Below are positions 42,114 to 53,357 of a stretch of 59,850 nt of DNA, piece by piece (within the stretch, counting starts at the first letter, position 1; each line of letters opens with the position of its first letter). Under the pieces are notes generated by a model, which worked only from the letters and a program-made list of their open reading frames with translations, did not search any database and was not told where the DNA came from. The DNA is from an uncultured Gilliamella sp. (GTDB lineage: Bacteria > Pseudomonadota > Gammaproteobacteria > Enterobacterales > Orbaceae). Where the stretch lies: contig CAMLIK010000006.1 of the NCBI GenBank assembly GCA_946480175.1, forward strand, positions 1 to 59,850, read 5' to 3'. Made by a program: the position numbers and the translations under genes.

Positions 42114-42143
42114 AAAAAACCAGACATAATGTCTGGTTTTTTT
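42114..42143 (+). terminator. Terminator of gyrB
   Basis: ACCAGACA pairs with TGTCTGGT around a TAA loop (arms extend over 42114-42126 and 42130-42142), followed by a run of T. It closes the dnaA-dnaN-recF-gyrB cluster. Confidence 0.9.
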
Positions 42144-42194
42144 AACTATTTTATTAATAAATATTAAAGAGTTACTATATAATGATTTATTTAT

Positions 42195-42579
42195 TCACAT
42201 ACAAACAGGCCTATTAATTTTTAAATCTGAAACAGTTTTATTCTTCTGCCTAATCATATCGTTAGGACTTTGTGCAATATATACTTTTCCCCCCTGTAGC
42301 ATTAGCAATACAGTCTATTTTATGTTCGCCAGCAATATCTACGATATTTATTTTTAAACGAGTTTTTTTGCTGCAATATGATTAGCTAGAAGACAAATAA
42401 ATGCAGTAATGGTAATCACATAGAAAATAGAACTAAACACACAATCAATAGTTTGCATATTCTCAATCACAGCCACTTTGTCATTATGCTCAAGCACTTT
42501 TAAGTTTTTTATATCACTACTTCAAAAGAATATCGTTGTCAACTCCAAATATAATATGATTTCTATCATCTTTAGTCAC
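42195..42579 (-). pseudogene. Frameshifted gene for a small one-helix membrane protein
   Basis: The 575-bp gap after gyrB is not empty. On the minus strand, coding-like segments in different frames join into one protein of about 125 aa. First comes VTKDDRNHIIFGVDNDI from a GTG at 42579, then NLKVLEHNDKVAVIENMQ followed by a membrane helix (FSSIFYVITITAFICLLA). Next is INIVDIAGEHKIDCIANATG, and last KVYIAQSPNDMIRQKNK to the stop at 42195. Breaks fall near the A4 at 42523-42526 and at two homopolymers, T7 at 42363-42369 and C6 at 42289-42294. One-base changes at these runs restore a continuous frame. It could be a true decaying gene or a set of homopolymer sequencing errors. Family not recognised. 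The rest of the gap (42144-42194 and 42580-42675) shows nothing. Confidence 0.6.
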
Positions 42580-42675
42580 CTAAAGACTATTAAATTATAA
42601 TTATTGAATATATAAAATGCTGGATGAGACCATTTATAATCAATAAATCAAATAACTAACTTGTCAAATTAGGAC

Positions 42676-44583
42676 TCAAAAACCCTGTTCCTCAACTTCT
42701 TTTGGAATTTCTTTTAAAAATTCTGCATCGGTTAACACGCGCAGTGGTTGCATATCACTTTCGCCTTTTATAACCAAAGAAGGATCCGAACGTAAACATG
42801 CGCCACCATAATGGCCACCAACAGTAAAAGTACAAACTTGCAAATAACGATCATCAACTTTGGGTAAACACCACAGTTCTTGATAAATATTTTCTTGTTT
42901 TGCAAATCGACCAACCGTTTTGTCCAACACTTGTTCATGACTACCAACTAACTCAATATCACTACCTCGACGCCCGGCAATAGGCTTAATTGCATAACCT
43001 TTTTTGATTAAATTGTCATTGAGTTGAAATGTAGATTCCAGCAGATAACGATGGTTTGGAAATAAAGACCAAAGTACAGGTAAAATAGCTTTATTACTTG
43101 GAATTACCGTCCATAAGGGCTCAAAAACCGAAACTTCTGGGCGAAGTAATACATCAATTAATCTAACCGCATTTTCAGGATGCCATGTTCGAATCGGTAA
43201 TCCAGCGATTTGCGCCTCAGTTTCTTGGCGTAATTGTTCAAGTACAGTTTCCCATGCCCAGGTTTTCCAAACACAGGTAACTTGACGATCGTCATCATCA
43301 ACTAAACGCCCTCTTTTATCCCATCTAAGCCCTGTTAGCCCGCGTAAGATTTTGCTTTTAAATCCAGCTTGGGTTAGGGCCTTTTGCATAAATAATGCGT
43401 GATAATTTTCCTCACTGTCATTATCTTGCATAATGTGGACAAACGCTTTTGCGTCGCTATGCTTCCAACAGTTAGCCAATGCATTAAGCAATCCAGCACT
43501 CGGATTTACCCCAACATTTAACTCGGCTTGTATTGCCCAATTTTCCAAAATTTTGCCAGCTTCGGTATGACATGATGCCGAATCAGCATTATATTCATAA
43601 ACTTTGAAACCTCGTTCATCCATACAAAAGTCTAATCGACCAGTGATCATTTGATAACGACGTTGTTGCCAAGATAATCTAAGCCTCGGCCAAAGAATTT
43701 CAGGAATATTGAAATTACATAGCAAATTATCATCTTTTAACACTTTATCTGTCGCATGCAAATACATTAAATGGAGCTCGTTTGTGGCACGAATAAGTTC
43801 TTGTTCAGCACTTTCAGAAATAGTGAAATAGCGATACTGATCATCATGGCTAATGGCATGACCAGTTGCTGACACATAAGCACTTTCTAAAGGATCGTTT
43901 TCATCTAACCATTTACCATCAAATTGACCATAATTTTTAATATGTACACTATGGATATCAAGTAAGTGTTTATCAGCATTAGGTTGCGGTAAACTGTGAA
44001 GTGTATTGTCAGTTTGTATCATCCAACCTAAAATTTTAGTATCGTCAAAAGTATCGTGTAAATAATAACCATCATCAGATACTGTCATGTCTAACTCGCG
44101 AGTCCATTGTTGGCCAATAGGAAGTCGAGTATGGACAACATTTTGTTCGGCAATTCGAATTTTATTGTCAAAAACTTCGGTAATAATGGCAACATGGCCA
44201 GTTCTATCAAACATACCGCCATCATCCCATATCAACAATGCGCCTGCTTCTGGCATTTTTTTGCTACCGTTAGCAAAAGCTTGTAATGGTAAAATGGCTT
44301 CGTTGATGACCTGACGAAGAAATCTTAACGAAAAAATCTCATGTGCCATACCAACATCGGTAAACACAATCCCATAATTTAAAAATAGAAATCTTCTAGC
44401 AAATTCAACACATTGCCACTTATACCCCATATATTCATGACCAGAATAGCTACGAAATGAAGCATCATTAGGAAATTGTTGCGGATCTAATGTTTCATAG
44501 TCAGATGAATAAATTGCTACACCACCCGGTGCATAACCAAGTAATGTACCAAAAGGTTCTTTACTAGTAGATTGGGATAACAT
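42676..44583 (-). CDS. gss: Bifunctional glutathionylspermidine synthetase/amidase
   Basis: Joins glutathione to spermidine with ATP, and hydrolyses the conjugate again. The 635-aa product (E. coli Gss 619) aligns throughout. The N-terminal CHAP amidase has its Cys in YKWQCVEFARRFLF near residue 58, its His in TGHVAIIT near 130 and AEQNVVH near 145. The C-terminal ATP-grasp synthetase has MDERGFKVYEYNADSASCHT near 330, VWKTWAWE near 435, and KPIAGRRGSDIEL near 550. The C-terminal end differs from E. coli and is about 15 residues longer. It stands alone, upstream of the frameshifted gene on the same strand. In E. coli the conjugate accumulates under stress; thiol-redox protection is the likely role. 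Confidence 0.95.
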   Translation of the reverse strand: MLSQSTSKEPFGTLLGYAPGGVAIYSSDYETLDPQQFPNDASFRSYSGHEYMGYKWQCVEFARRFLFLNYGIVFTDVGMAHEIFSLRFLRQVINEAILPLQAFANGSKKMPEAGALLIWDDGGMFDRTGHVAIITEVFDNKIRIAEQNVVHTRLPIGQQWTRELDMTVSDDGYYLHDTFDDTKILGWMIQTDNTLHSLPQPNADKHLLDIHSVHIKNYGQFDGKWLDENDPLESAYVSATGHAISHDDQYRYFTISESAEQELIRATNELHLMYLHATDKVLKDDNLLCNFNIPEILWPRLRLSWQQRRYQMITGRLDFCMDERGFKVYEYNADSASCHTEAGKILENWAIQAELNVGVNPSAGLLNALANCWKHSDAKAFVHIMQDNDSEENYHALFMQKALTQAGFKSKILRGLTGLRWDKRGRLVDDDDRQVTCVWKTWAWETVLEQLRQETEAQIAGLPIRTWHPENAVRLIDVLLRPEVSVFEPLWTVIPSNKAILPVLWSLFPNHRYLLESTFQLNDNLIKKGYAIKPIAGRRGSDIELVGSHEQVLDKTVGRFAKQENIYQELWCLPKVDDRYLQVCTFTVGGHYGGACLRSDPSLVIKGESDMQPLRVLTDAEFLKEIPKEVEEQGF

Positions 44584-44771
44584 GTTTTTTTAGCCTTTTA
44601 TAATAATAGTAAGGTAGGTTTTACTAAGCTATGTTAGAATTTGTTTATCATAGATCAAATTATTAGCTTTAAAAAGTGATGTTTATTGTTTATGGCTTGA
44701 AGAATAATAAACTGACTATATATATTTGCTAACGTTAGTAGTTATATTGACAAAACGAGAAAAAGACTATT

Positions 44772-45038
44772 ATGCAACAAACAAAATTAAATGAATTATT
44801 AGATTTCCCTTGTTCTTTCACTTATAAAGTAATGGGTGAAGCAAAACCAGAACTAGTTGATAAAGTAGTATCTGTGATTCAACGTCATGCACCTGGGGAT
44901 TATACGCCGTCGATAAAACCAAGTAGTAAAGGTAATTATCATTCAGTATCCATTACAATTAATGCAACCCATATTGATCAGGTAGAAAATCTATACAAAG
45001 AATTAGGTGAAATCGATATCGTAAGAATGGTTTTATAA
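44772..45038 (+). CDS. ybeD: DUF493 family protein YbeD
   Basis: 88-aa cytoplasmic protein nearly identical in pattern to E. coli YbeD (87 aa): [18 protein letters not shown] at the start, [20 protein letters not shown] in the middle, and a conserved [15 protein letters not shown] followed by IDIVRMVL at the end. It has an ACT-like ferredoxin fold in the solved E. coli structure; its role is not established. In E. coli it sits between dacA and lipB, but here it stands alone before metY. Confidence 0.93.
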   Translation: MQQTKLNELLDFPCSFTYKVMGEAKPELVDKVVSVIQRHAPGDYTPSIKPSSKGNYHSVSITINATHIDQVENLYKELGEIDIVRMVL

Positions 45039-45072
45039 TCCTTTACTTTTCGATAAATTTTTGCACAAAATA

Positions 45073-45113
45073 AGAGCCTTATAGTAGAAAAATAATTGTA
45101 AATATGAGGCTCT
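45073..45113 (+). promoter_or_regulatory. Hairpin that could hide the metY ribosome binding site
   Basis: AGAGCCTTAT (45073-45082) pairs with ATGAGGCTCT (45104-45113) with one mismatch, across a 21-nt AT-rich loop. The GAGG ribosome binding site (45106-45109) lies in the right arm, 7 nt before the metY ATG. Folding would block ribosome access, so this is a candidate translational control element. No Met box (AGACGTCT) or SAM riboswitch fold was seen. Confidence 0.45.
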
Positions 45114-45116
45114 AAC

Positions 45117-46394
45117 ATGAAACCAGAAACGATCGCTTTGCACACAGGCTATACCCCTGAATCAACAACTCATGCCGTCGCCGTTCCGATCTATCAAACC
45201 ACATCTTATGCATTCGATGACACCCAGCATGGTGCCGATTTATTTGATTTAAAAGTTGCTGGAAACATCTATACACGTATAACCAATCCAACTAATGCCG
45301 TACTTGAAGCGCGTATTGCCGCACTAGAAGGTGGTATAGGAGCATTAGCGGTAGCTTCTGGAATGGCAGCAATTACTTATGCTATACAAGCCATTACATT
45401 TGCTGGTGAAAATATTGTATCGGTTTCCAAACTCTATGGTGGCACCTATAACTTATTGGCTCATACCTTGCCTAATTTCGGTATCACAACAAAATTTGCA
45501 CCACACAATGATTTAAATGCGATTGAAAAGCAAATTGATGACAAAACTAAAGCCATTTACTGTGAAAGTATCGGTAATCCAGCCGGCAATATTGTTGATT
45601 TAGCAGCACTGGCTGATATTGCCCATCGACATGGTATCCCTTTAATTGTTGATAATACCGTTGCTAGTCCTGCGCTTTGCCGACCATTTGAATTTGGTGC
45701 TGATATAGTGGTACATTCATTAACTAAATATATTGGTGGGCATGGTAATAGTTTAGGCGGAATGATTGTTGACTCAGGTAGATTTCCTTGGAAAGATCAT
45801 GCAGATAAGTATCCAATGCTCAATCAACCTGATCCTTCTTATCATGGTGTTTCATATACTCAAAGCTTTGGAGAGGCAGCCTATATTGCTCGTTGCCGAG
45901 TAATACCACTGCGTAACATGGGAGCAGCTTTATCACCATTTAATACCTTTTTATTATTACAAGGTCTTGAAACACTCTCTTTACGCATTGAGCGACACTG
46001 CCAAAATACCATTAAGGTCGCCAATTATTTGGTTACGCATCCTCAAGTTGAATGGGTCAATTATGCAGGGTTGGCTAATCATCCTGAACATCATTTAGCT
46101 GTAAAACAGATGGACAATGGTTTACCTGCTGGCATTTTGTCCTTTGGTATCAAAGGAGGTAAACAAGCTGGAGCTAAATTTATCGATGCCCTGAAATTGA
46201 TTATTCGTTTAGTTAATATTGGTGATACCCGCTCATTAGCTTGTCATCCGGCATCAACTACCCATCGACAACTTAATGATGAGGAATTGCAAAAGGCTGG
46301 AGTAAGTCAAGAAATGATACGCCTATCAATTGGCATTGAACATATTGATGATATTATTGCTGATTTAGAACAAGCACTTAAGTTAGCAAAATAA
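45117..46394 (+). CDS. metY: O-acetylhomoserine sulfhydrylase (aminocarboxypropyltransferase)
   Basis: PLP enzyme of the Cys/Met metabolism family that makes homocysteine from O-acetylhomoserine and sulfide. The 425-aa product is the length of MetY rather than the roughly 390 aa of MetB. Motifs: [10 protein letters not shown] near 25, [20 protein letters not shown] near 52, [10 protein letters not shown] near 80, [14 protein letters not shown] near 105, the Schiff-base Lys in [14 protein letters not shown] near 203, and [18 protein letters not shown] near 372. E. coli lacks this direct-sulfhydrylation enzyme. It is monocistronic between ybeD and a terminator. The possible hairpin over its ribosome binding site may set its expression. 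Confidence 0.92.
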   Translation: MKPETIALHTGYTPESTTHAVAVPIYQTTSYAFDDTQHGADLFDLKVAGNIYTRITNPTNAVLEARIAALEGGIGALAVASGMAAITYAIQAITFAGENIVSVSKLYGGTYNLLAHTLPNFGITTKFAPHNDLNAIEKQIDDKTKAIYCESIGNPAGNIVDLAALADIAHRHGIPLIVDNTVASPALCRPFEFGADIVVHSLTKYIGGHGNSLGGMIVDSGRFPWKDHADKYPMLNQPDPSYHGVSYTQSFGEAAYIARCRVIPLRNMGAALSPFNTFLLLQGLETLSLRIERHCQNTIKVANYLVTHPQVEWVNYAGLANHPEHHLAVKQMDNGLPAGILSFGIKGGKQAGAKFIDALKLIIRLVNIGDTRSLACHPASTTHRQLNDEELQKAGVSQEMIRLSIGIEHIDDIIADLEQALKLAK

Positions 46395-46409
46395 TAGATT
46401 GAATAAGAT

Positions 46410-46440
46410 GAGGGATGAAAAGTCTATCATCCCTCTTAAT
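46410..46440. terminator. Terminator between metY and adk
   Basis: GAGGGATGA (46410-46418) pairs perfectly with TCATCCCTC (46427-46435) around an 8-nt loop. TTAAT follows on the plus strand and ATCTTATT on the minus strand. It serves convergent metY and adk, though the U tracts are weak. Confidence 0.7.
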
Positions 46441-46445
46441 AGCAA

Positions 46446-47129
<684 letters not shown>

Positions 47130-47381
47130 CTATTCTGGTAAATAATGAAATATCACTTTACTGCTGGAAATTAAGCCATCAGTGTGACAAATATAGTTAA
47201 TAGCGCCACAGCCTTTAACCATTTGCGCATTTTGTCGGCAAATTGGGCAAATATACTGTTCTTGATAATGCTGTTGGCAATGAGGACAATCATAATGTTG
47301 TGGCGAAACAATACTCATTCTATTATGACACTTAGGACAAATACCTTCTTGCCCACCATCTAGCATCTTTGTTTCTGTCAT
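47130..47381 (-). CDS. yfgJ: Zinc-ribbon protein YfgJ
   Basis: 83-aa small protein with three Cys-X2-Cys zinc-ribbon pairs (CPKCH near 15, CPHC near 32, CPICR near 45) and the C-terminal block VKGCGAINYICHTDGLISS, as in E. coli YfgJ. The N-terminus is about 12 residues longer than the E. coli protein. In E. coli it lies next to der, as here (3 bp after the der stop). Role unknown; the position suggests a link to ribosome or envelope assembly. Confidence 0.9.
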   Translation of the reverse strand: MTETKMLDGGQEGICPKCHNRMSIVSPQHYDCPHCQQHYQEQYICPICRQNAQMVKGCGAINYICHTDGLISSSKVIFHYLPE

Positions 47382-47384
47382 AAG

Positions 47385-48851
47385 TTATTTTCGACCTCGT
47401 ACATGTTTCATTAAACGGCGACGTTTACGTTGTTGCGAAGCAGTCAAACTATTTTTTCGACCTTCGAATGGATTAGCGCCTTCTTTGAATTGAATTCGTA
47501 TTGGCGACCCCATAATTTTTAATGAACGTCTAAAATAGTTCATTAAATAACGTTTGTAAGAATCTGGTAAATCTTCAACTTGATTACCATGAATAACCAC
47601 AATTGGCGGGTTATAACCTCCGGCATGAGCATATTTTAATTTAACACGACGTCCTCTGACCAATGGTGGTTGATGGTCATCTTGTGCCATTTGCATTATT
47701 TTAGTTAATAATGCGGTATTAACACGACGTGTAGCACAATCATATGCTTCTTGAATTGAATCAAATAGGTTACCTACGCCACTACCATGAAGCGCAGAGA
47801 TAAAGTGTAGACGAGCAAAATCGATAAAATCAAGCCGATCATCTAACGTGGTTTTCACTTGTTCTTTGATATCTTGTGATAATCCATCCCATTTATTAAC
47901 TGCGATAACCAGTGAGCGCCCACTATTAATGATAAAACCAAGTAAGGACAAATCTTGATCAGAAATACCTTCTCGGGCATCAATAACCAAAATTACAACG
48001 TTAGCATCTTCTATTGCTTGCAGCGTTTTAATAACCGAGAATTTCTCAACGGTTTCCGTTACCTTACCTCGTTTACGAACACCGGCAGTATCAATCATGA
48101 TATATTCACGATCATCACGTGTCATTGGTATATAAATACTGTCACGTGTTGTACCTGGCATGTCATAAACTACAACCCTTTCTTCACCTAGAATCCGATT
48201 AGTTAGTGTTGACTTACCAACATTTGGTCTACCAACAATGGCAACTTTGATTGGTTGATTGATGAGCGACTCGGCTTCATCCTCAATATCATCATAAGAT
48301 TCAGGAAGCTCTTCATATTGTTCATCATCTGATAAGGCTTCATTTTGGTCATTTACAAAATGAAAAATAGGATCGAGTACCGTTTCGATTAACACATTAA
48401 CCCCACGACCATGACTGGCGGCAATCGGATGTATGTCACCTAATCCTAAACTATAAAAATCAGAAATTGCGCTATCAGCGTCAATACCATCAATTTTGTT
48501 AGCAACTAAAAATGTTGCTTTTTCGCGACATCGAAGATGCTTAGCAATCGCATGATCAGCAGGCATGGTACCTGCTCTTGCATCAACTAAAAAAAGTACT
48601 ATATCTGCTTCTTCTATTGCTTGTAGGGATTGTTCAGCCATAAAGGTTTCAACCCCATCTTCAGTGTCATCAATACCTCCAGTATCAATGACAATATATT
48701 CATGTCCTTTGATTTCTGCTCGACCGTACTTACGGTCACGAGTTAATCCCGGAAAATCAGCTACTAAGGCGTCCCGACTTCGAGTTAATCGATTAAATAA
48801 AGTCGACTTTCCTACATTCGGACGACCAACTAGTGCGACAACAGGTACCAT
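47385..48851 (-). CDS. der: Ribosome assembly GTPase Der (EngA)
   Basis: Double-GTPase needed for 50S ribosome maturation. The 488-aa product (E. coli 490) has two G domains: [14 protein letters not shown] near residue 8 with DTGGI and NKID, and [14 protein letters not shown] near 210 with DTAGVR and NKWD. An acidic linker lies near 165-200, and the C-terminal KH-like domain ends in the basic tail [16 protein letters not shown]. It follows bamB with 18 bp between them. Confidence 0.97.
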   Translation of the reverse strand: MVPVVALVGRPNVGKSTLFNRLTRSRDALVADFPGLTRDRKYGRAEIKGHEYIVIDTGGIDDTEDGVETFMAEQSLQAIEEADIVLFLVDARAGTMPADHAIAKHLRCREKATFLVANKIDGIDADSAISDFYSLGLGDIHPIAASHGRGVNVLIETVLDPIFHFVNDQNEALSDDEQYEELPESYDDIEDEAESLINQPIKVAIVGRPNVGKSTLTNRILGEERVVVYDMPGTTRDSIYIPMTRDDREYIMIDTAGVRKRGKVTETVEKFSVIKTLQAIEDANVVILVIDAREGISDQDLSLLGFIINSGRSLVIAVNKWDGLSQDIKEQVKTTLDDRLDFIDFARLHFISALHGSGVGNLFDSIQEAYDCATRRVNTALLTKIMQMAQDDHQPPLVRGRRVKLKYAHAGGYNPPIVVIHGNQVEDLPDSYKRYLMNYFRRSLKIMGSPIRIQFKEGANPFEGRKNSLTASQQRKRRRLMKHVRGRK

Positions 48852-48869
48852 ATTTATTCTCTAATTACC

Positions 48870-50042
48870 TTAATTTTTTGTGAATGCATAAATATCACCA
48901 TTTTTTGCTTGAACAATAATTTTATTGTCAACAACTAATGGTTTCGAAATCAATCCACTACTACTAACTTGTGTTTTAGCAACGACATTACCGTTATCTT
49001 TACTTAACCAATATAAATAACCTTCGAAGTCACCAACAACAATATAGTTTTCATATATAACAGGATCGGTTAATTGACGATGTAACAAATCAGCTTGAGT
49101 CCATAATACAGCGCCACCATTTTTGCTGACAGCTTGTACATTATCATCTTGATCTACCACAAATAATTGTTGCGTATCAACCGCAAAGCTATGAGTTGAT
49201 CCCATCTCTTTACGCCATACAATTTGACCATTACTTAAGTCAAGTGCGACAACATTACCATTATATCCAATTGCGTAAGCTAAGTTACCTTCTATAACAG
49301 GTGTTGAATCAACATCATTTAATTTTGCGATTTCAGTTGAACCGCTTGGTTGTGAAATCCTTTGTTGCCAAATCAACTGTCCATCATTTATGTAGTAAGC
49401 ATTTACATGACCAGTATCATCACCAAGTATAGCAGCACCATGTGCAATTGTTGGAGTTGAATTACCTCTTAATGAAAGAGGTGGAACTTCAAGCATGACA
49501 TCCCACACATCTTCACCGGTATTACGGTTCAAGGCTTGTAAATTACCACTAGCAGTATAAACAATGAGTTTATCTTCGGAAGAAACAGGGCGGGCAAGTA
49601 CTTCACCTTTAACTGGTTTTTCCCAAATAACACTACCGTCGTTACGATCTAAAGCATATACAACTGCACGTTCGCTACCAACATAAACATATTTATCATC
49701 AGCACTTACACCGCCAGAAAATAGCGCTGTTTTGCTACTAAATAATGTACTTTTTGATAAATTTTGGTCCCATATTGTATGACCATTAGATAAATCAATA
49801 GCTTTAACTTGCCCGCTTCGGCTAGCAACATAAATAGCATTATCATAATTAATAGGTCCTAATAATGAATAGATACGTGTATTACCTGATGTACTATTTC
49901 GCCATACTTCTTTTATTTGAAATTGGTTACTTACTGTCGGTGAAGGAGAAACTTGTACAATCTCTTCTTCACCACCAAACAATGAACATCCAGCAAGTGA
50001 AAAGATAAAAACACTAATAAAAAGATATTTTGATAACTTCAT
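48870..50042 (-). CDS. bamB: Outer membrane assembly lipoprotein BamB
   Basis: Lipoprotein of the BAM complex that folds outer-membrane barrels. The 390-aa product (E. coli 392) has a lipoprotein signal peptide with lipobox LAGC (Cys19), followed by an eight-bladed PQQ-type propeller; repeated Trp/Gly motifs such as DLSNGHTIWDQ, DRNDGSVIWE, LNRNTGEDVWD and DLSNGQIVWR mark the blades. Gene order with der, yfgM and hisS is as in E. coli. Confidence 0.95.
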   Translation of the reverse strand: MKLSKYLFISVFIFSLAGCSLFGGEEEIVQVSPSPTVSNQFQIKEVWRNSTSGNTRIYSLLGPINYDNAIYVASRSGQVKAIDLSNGHTIWDQNLSKSTLFSSKTALFSGGVSADDKYVYVGSERAVVYALDRNDGSVIWEKPVKGEVLARPVSSEDKLIVYTASGNLQALNRNTGEDVWDVMLEVPPLSLRGNSTPTIAHGAAILGDDTGHVNAYYINDGQLIWQQRISQPSGSTEIAKLNDVDSTPVIEGNLAYAIGYNGNVVALDLSNGQIVWRKEMGSTHSFAVDTQQLFVVDQDDNVQAVSKNGGAVLWTQADLLHRQLTDPVIYENYIVVGDFEGYLYWLSKDNGNVVAKTQVSSSGLISKPLVVDNKIIVQAKNGDIYAFTKN

Positions 50043-50068
50043 TGTACAAACCCTTATATCAGGATAAA

Positions 50069-50836
50069 TTAATTTTTATTTTGTTGTGCAGCATTTTTTC
50101 TAGCTTCGACTTCTTGCTTAGCTTCCTCTTTGGCTGCTTCAGCTTCTTGTTCAGCTTGTTGCTTATCTTTAAGATATTGAGCCTGATTTAACTTCATTTT
50201 GATGTTTTTACCTAACTGTTCAGTAGGTAATGAAGCTTTAACAACATTTTTATCTGATTCATCAACAGAATCAGGAACTAATGCAATATTATAAGCAGCG
50301 ACGGCTTCAGCATAATTATTCAGCTTCATATAGGCATCACCACGAATATCATTAACTACCGGCATCCAACTTTTTTCAGTAACTTTGTTTGATGTTACTA
50401 AAGCATCTTGATAACGTTCAAGTTGATATTGTATTTTTGCAATACGAATATAACTGATTGATTTAATAACTTCTGAATCGGTTTTACTTAATGTATCAGT
50501 GAGTAACTTTTCAGCTTTTGGATAATCTTTTAGTTCTTCAACATAAAATTTCGCCGCTTTTAAATTAGCAAAAACACTATAAATAGTATCATCACTTTCC
50601 GCGAAAGAGACTAATTCATTTACTGAATCTGGATTACTTTTGTCTAAATTAGCAATTAATTGTTCATATCGATCAGAAGATTCTATCGTTTTTGCTAATT
50701 TGTGAGATTGCCAATAACGCCAGCCATAAAAAGCCAGTAATCCAATTACAATAACTGCAACAATGATTTTCCACTTTTTAGCAAGAAATTCTTTTATCTC
50801 TGAAATTTGTTCTTCGCCAGATAATTGATGACTCAC
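50069..50836 (-). CDS. yfgM: Ancillary SecYEG/chaperone-network protein YfgM
   Basis: Inner-membrane protein with one N-terminal helix (about 23-41, IIVAVIVIGLLAFYGWRYW) and a periplasmic TPR-like domain. In E. coli, YfgM binds SecYEG with PpiD. The 255-aa product is longer than the E. coli protein (206 aa). The extra part is a C-terminal charged tail from about residue 226 rich in Gln, Glu, Ala and Lys, predicted coiled coil or disordered. It lies between hisS and bamB in the conserved order. Confidence 0.9.
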   Translation of the reverse strand: MSHQLSGEEQISEIKEFLAKKWKIIVAVIVIGLLAFYGWRYWQSHKLAKTIESSDRYEQLIANLDKSNPDSVNELVSFAESDDTIYSVFANLKAAKFYVEELKDYPKAEKLLTDTLSKTDSEVIKSISYIRIAKIQYQLERYQDALVTSNKVTEKSWMPVVNDIRGDAYMKLNNYAEAVAAYNIALVPDSVDESDKNVVKASLPTEQLGKNIKMKLNQAQYLKDKQQAEQEAEAAKEEAKQEVEARKNAAQQNKN

Positions 50837-50859
50837 GTTTTTCTCCTATTTTCCTTAAT

Positions 50860-52137
50860 TTACAATATTGCTAAACAAGTTTGAACAATCTCTTTTTGTG
50901 CAACTTCAACTTGTTCGCCTGTTTGTAAATTTTTAATCGTTACTGATTGATTGGCAATTTCATTTTCGCCAATAATTACAGCTATTTTAGCACCTAATTT
51001 GTCAGCTTTGGTAAATTGTTTCTTAAAATTGCTACTACCATAATTTGTAACAATTCGCTTATTAGGTAAACCATCACGTAATTTTTCCGCCATTTTTTGT
51101 GCGGCAGATGTTGTTTTATCATCACCGGAAGATATCATATAAATATCAATAGAACTATCGCGATTTAATGAAGGATTAACTGCTCGCACAAGCAAAACTA
51201 AACGCTCAACTCCCATGGCAAAACCAACTGCTGGAGTTGGTTGCCCGCCAAGCTGGCTAACAAGACCATCATAACGCCCACCACCACAAACAGTACCTTG
51301 AGCGCCTAAGCTAGTAGTAACCCATTCAAAAACAGTTCGATTATAATAATCCAAGCCTCGAACTAATCTTTGATTAATGTTATATTTTATCCCAGCATTA
51401 TCTAATAAATGACATAACCCATCAAAATGATTTTTAGATTCTTCATCTAAATAATCAAATAATTTTGGTGCTTGGTTAAGTAATTCTTGAACAACAGGAT
51501 TTTTCGAATCCAACACACGTAATGGATTAGAATACATTCTACGCAAACAGTCTTCATCTAATTTATCTTTATGTTGCTCCAAAAAGCTAACTAATGCGTT
51601 ACGGTAATTTGCTCTTGCTTCAACTGAACCAATAGAATTAAGTTCAAGTGTTGTATGTTCTTCAATACCAAGTGCTTTCCAAAAACGTGCAGTTAATAAG
51701 ATAAGCTCTGCATCAATATTAGGCCCTTCAAGGCCAAAGACTTCAACACCAAATTGATGAAATTGACGATAACGCCCTTTTTGTGGTTTTTCATAACGAA
51801 ATGCCGGTCCTAAATACCATAAACGTTGTTCTTGATTATAAAATAGACCATGTTCAATACCAGCACGAACACAACCTGCTGTAATTTCTGGGCGAAGAGT
51901 AATACTTTCATCATTACGGTCATTAAAAGTATACATCTCTTTTTCAACAATATCGGTAACTTCACCAACTGCACGTTTAAATAATGCGGTATCTTCAACA
52001 ATTGGTGTTCTAATTTCATTATAACCGTAACTATTTAGTACACTTTTGACAATTTTTTCAATTTGTTGCCATGTGGCACTATCACTTGGGAGTAAATCAT
52101 TCATTCCCCGTATTGATTGGATTTTTTTTTCTGTCAT
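50860..52137 (-). CDS. hisS: Histidyl-tRNA synthetase
   Basis: Class II synthetase of 425 aa (E. coli 424). Motif 1 is around [15 protein letters not shown] near residue 9, and motif 2 [19 protein letters not shown] near 113. The histidine A sequences [15 protein letters not shown] near 259 and [10 protein letters not shown] near 289 follow, with motif 3 [15 protein letters not shown] near 305. The C-terminal anticodon domain follows from about 330. It lies in the run ispG-hisS-yfgM-bamB-der on the minus strand. Confidence 0.97.
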   Translation of the reverse strand: MTEKKIQSIRGMNDLLPSDSATWQQIEKIVKSVLNSYGYNEIRTPIVEDTALFKRAVGEVTDIVEKEMYTFNDRNDESITLRPEITAGCVRAGIEHGLFYNQEQRLWYLGPAFRYEKPQKGRYRQFHQFGVEVFGLEGPNIDAELILLTARFWKALGIEEHTTLELNSIGSVEARANYRNALVSFLEQHKDKLDEDCLRRMYSNPLRVLDSKNPVVQELLNQAPKLFDYLDEESKNHFDGLCHLLDNAGIKYNINQRLVRGLDYYNRTVFEWVTTSLGAQGTVCGGGRYDGLVSQLGGQPTPAVGFAMGVERLVLLVRAVNPSLNRDSSIDIYMISSGDDKTTSAAQKMAEKLRDGLPNKRIVTNYGSSNFKKQFTKADKLGAKIAVIIGENEIANQSVTIKNLQTGEQVEVAQKEIVQTCLAIL

Positions 52138-52161
52138 TTTTTTATTCGCTATCTAATAAGA

Positions 52162-53271
52162 TTATAGTTCAGTCGTTGCAATTCTGTTTTTCAATATTAA
52201 GGCTTTAGCGCGTATTTTTGCTTCCAACTCATCTATCATTTGTTCATTATCAATACGACCTATGCGCACACCATCTTCATAAAAACCACTTTTATTATGC
52301 CCTCCTGCGACCCCCATGGTGGAAGCTAAGGCTTCACCGGGACCATTAACGACACAGCCAATAATTGAAACATCCATTGGTGTTATAATATCTTCAAGTC
52401 GCTGCTCTAGCGTGTTAACGGTATTAATCACATCAAATTCTTGCCTAGAACAAGTTGGGCAAGCAATAAAATTAATTCCTCTAGCTCGGATGCGTAATGA
52501 TTTCAAAATATCAAATCCAACTTTGACTTCTTCGGTTGGATCGGCTGCTAGTGAAACTCTTAATGTATCACCTATACCTTCAGATAATAATAAACCAAGC
52601 CCAATTGCTGATTTTACAGCACCACTTCGAACACCGCCAGCTTCAGTTATACCCAAATGTAAAGGCTGCTTAATTTGTTTTGCCAATAATCGATATGAAT
52701 CAACTGCAGTAAAAACATCTGACGCCTTAACACTTACTTTAAATTGGTCGAAATCAAGTCGGTCAAGAATATCCACATGGCGCATCGCAGACTCAATTAT
52801 CGCTTCTGGAGTTGGTTCGCCATACTTTTCTTGGATATCTTTTTCAAGCGAACCAGAGTTAACACCAATACGTATTGGAATATTCTTATCCTTAGCACAA
52901 TCAACAACCGAACGAATTCGCGATTCATTACCAATATTACCGGGGTTAATCCTTAGGCAATTAACGCCATATTCAGCAACTTTTAAAGCTATTCGATAAT
53001 CAAAATGAATATCGGCAATTAATGGTACTTTTACTTGCTGCCGTATGAATTTAAACGCTTCAGCAGCATCCATCGTTGGAATAGAAACTCGCACAATATC
53101 AACGCCAACGCGTTCAAGAGCCTGAATTTGAGCTACTGTTTTTTCCACATCGGTTGTACGAGTATTCGTCATTGATTGGACAGCAATCGGAGCACCACCA
53201 CCAATAGGTACATCACCCACATAAATTCGGGTAGATTCTCGCCTAATAATTGGTGATTCTTGATGACTCAT
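52162..53271 (-). CDS. ispG: 4-hydroxy-3-methylbut-2-enyl diphosphate synthase (flavodoxin)
   Basis: Penultimate step of the MEP isoprenoid pathway, a 4Fe-4S enzyme. The 369-aa product has [20 protein letters not shown] at its start, the TIM-barrel part, and the cluster ligands in [14 protein letters not shown] near 265 and [11 protein letters not shown] near 300. I chose ATG 53271, which has TTAGG about 9 nt upstream; an in-frame ATG at 53286 lacks a ribosome binding site and adds five residues. It is 71 bp or more downstream of the rodZ-like gene. Confidence 0.95.
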   Translation of the reverse strand: MSHQESPIIRRESTRIYVGDVPIGGGAPIAVQSMTNTRTTDVEKTVAQIQALERVGVDIVRVSIPTMDAAEAFKFIRQQVKVPLIADIHFDYRIALKVAEYGVNCLRINPGNIGNESRIRSVVDCAKDKNIPIRIGVNSGSLEKDIQEKYGEPTPEAIIESAMRHVDILDRLDFDQFKVSVKASDVFTAVDSYRLLAKQIKQPLHLGITEAGGVRSGAVKSAIGLGLLLSEGIGDTLRVSLAADPTEEVKVGFDILKSLRIRARGINFIACPTCSRQEFDVINTVNTLEQRLEDIITPMDVSIIGCVVNGPGEALASTMGVAGGHNKSGFYEDGVRIGRIDNEQMIDELEAKIRAKALILKNRIATTEL

Positions 53272-53357
53272 AAGATGCCTAATCATATTAAAAAATAACT
53301 AGGCCGCAATCTTAACAAGATTTGAGGCAAATGTCTGTATGTGAATTCGAAAATTTG

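Noticed and set aside
52316-52999. Long plus-strand open frame opposite ispG
   Set aside because: Antisense shadow of a conserved gene; its translation shows no domain or start signal.
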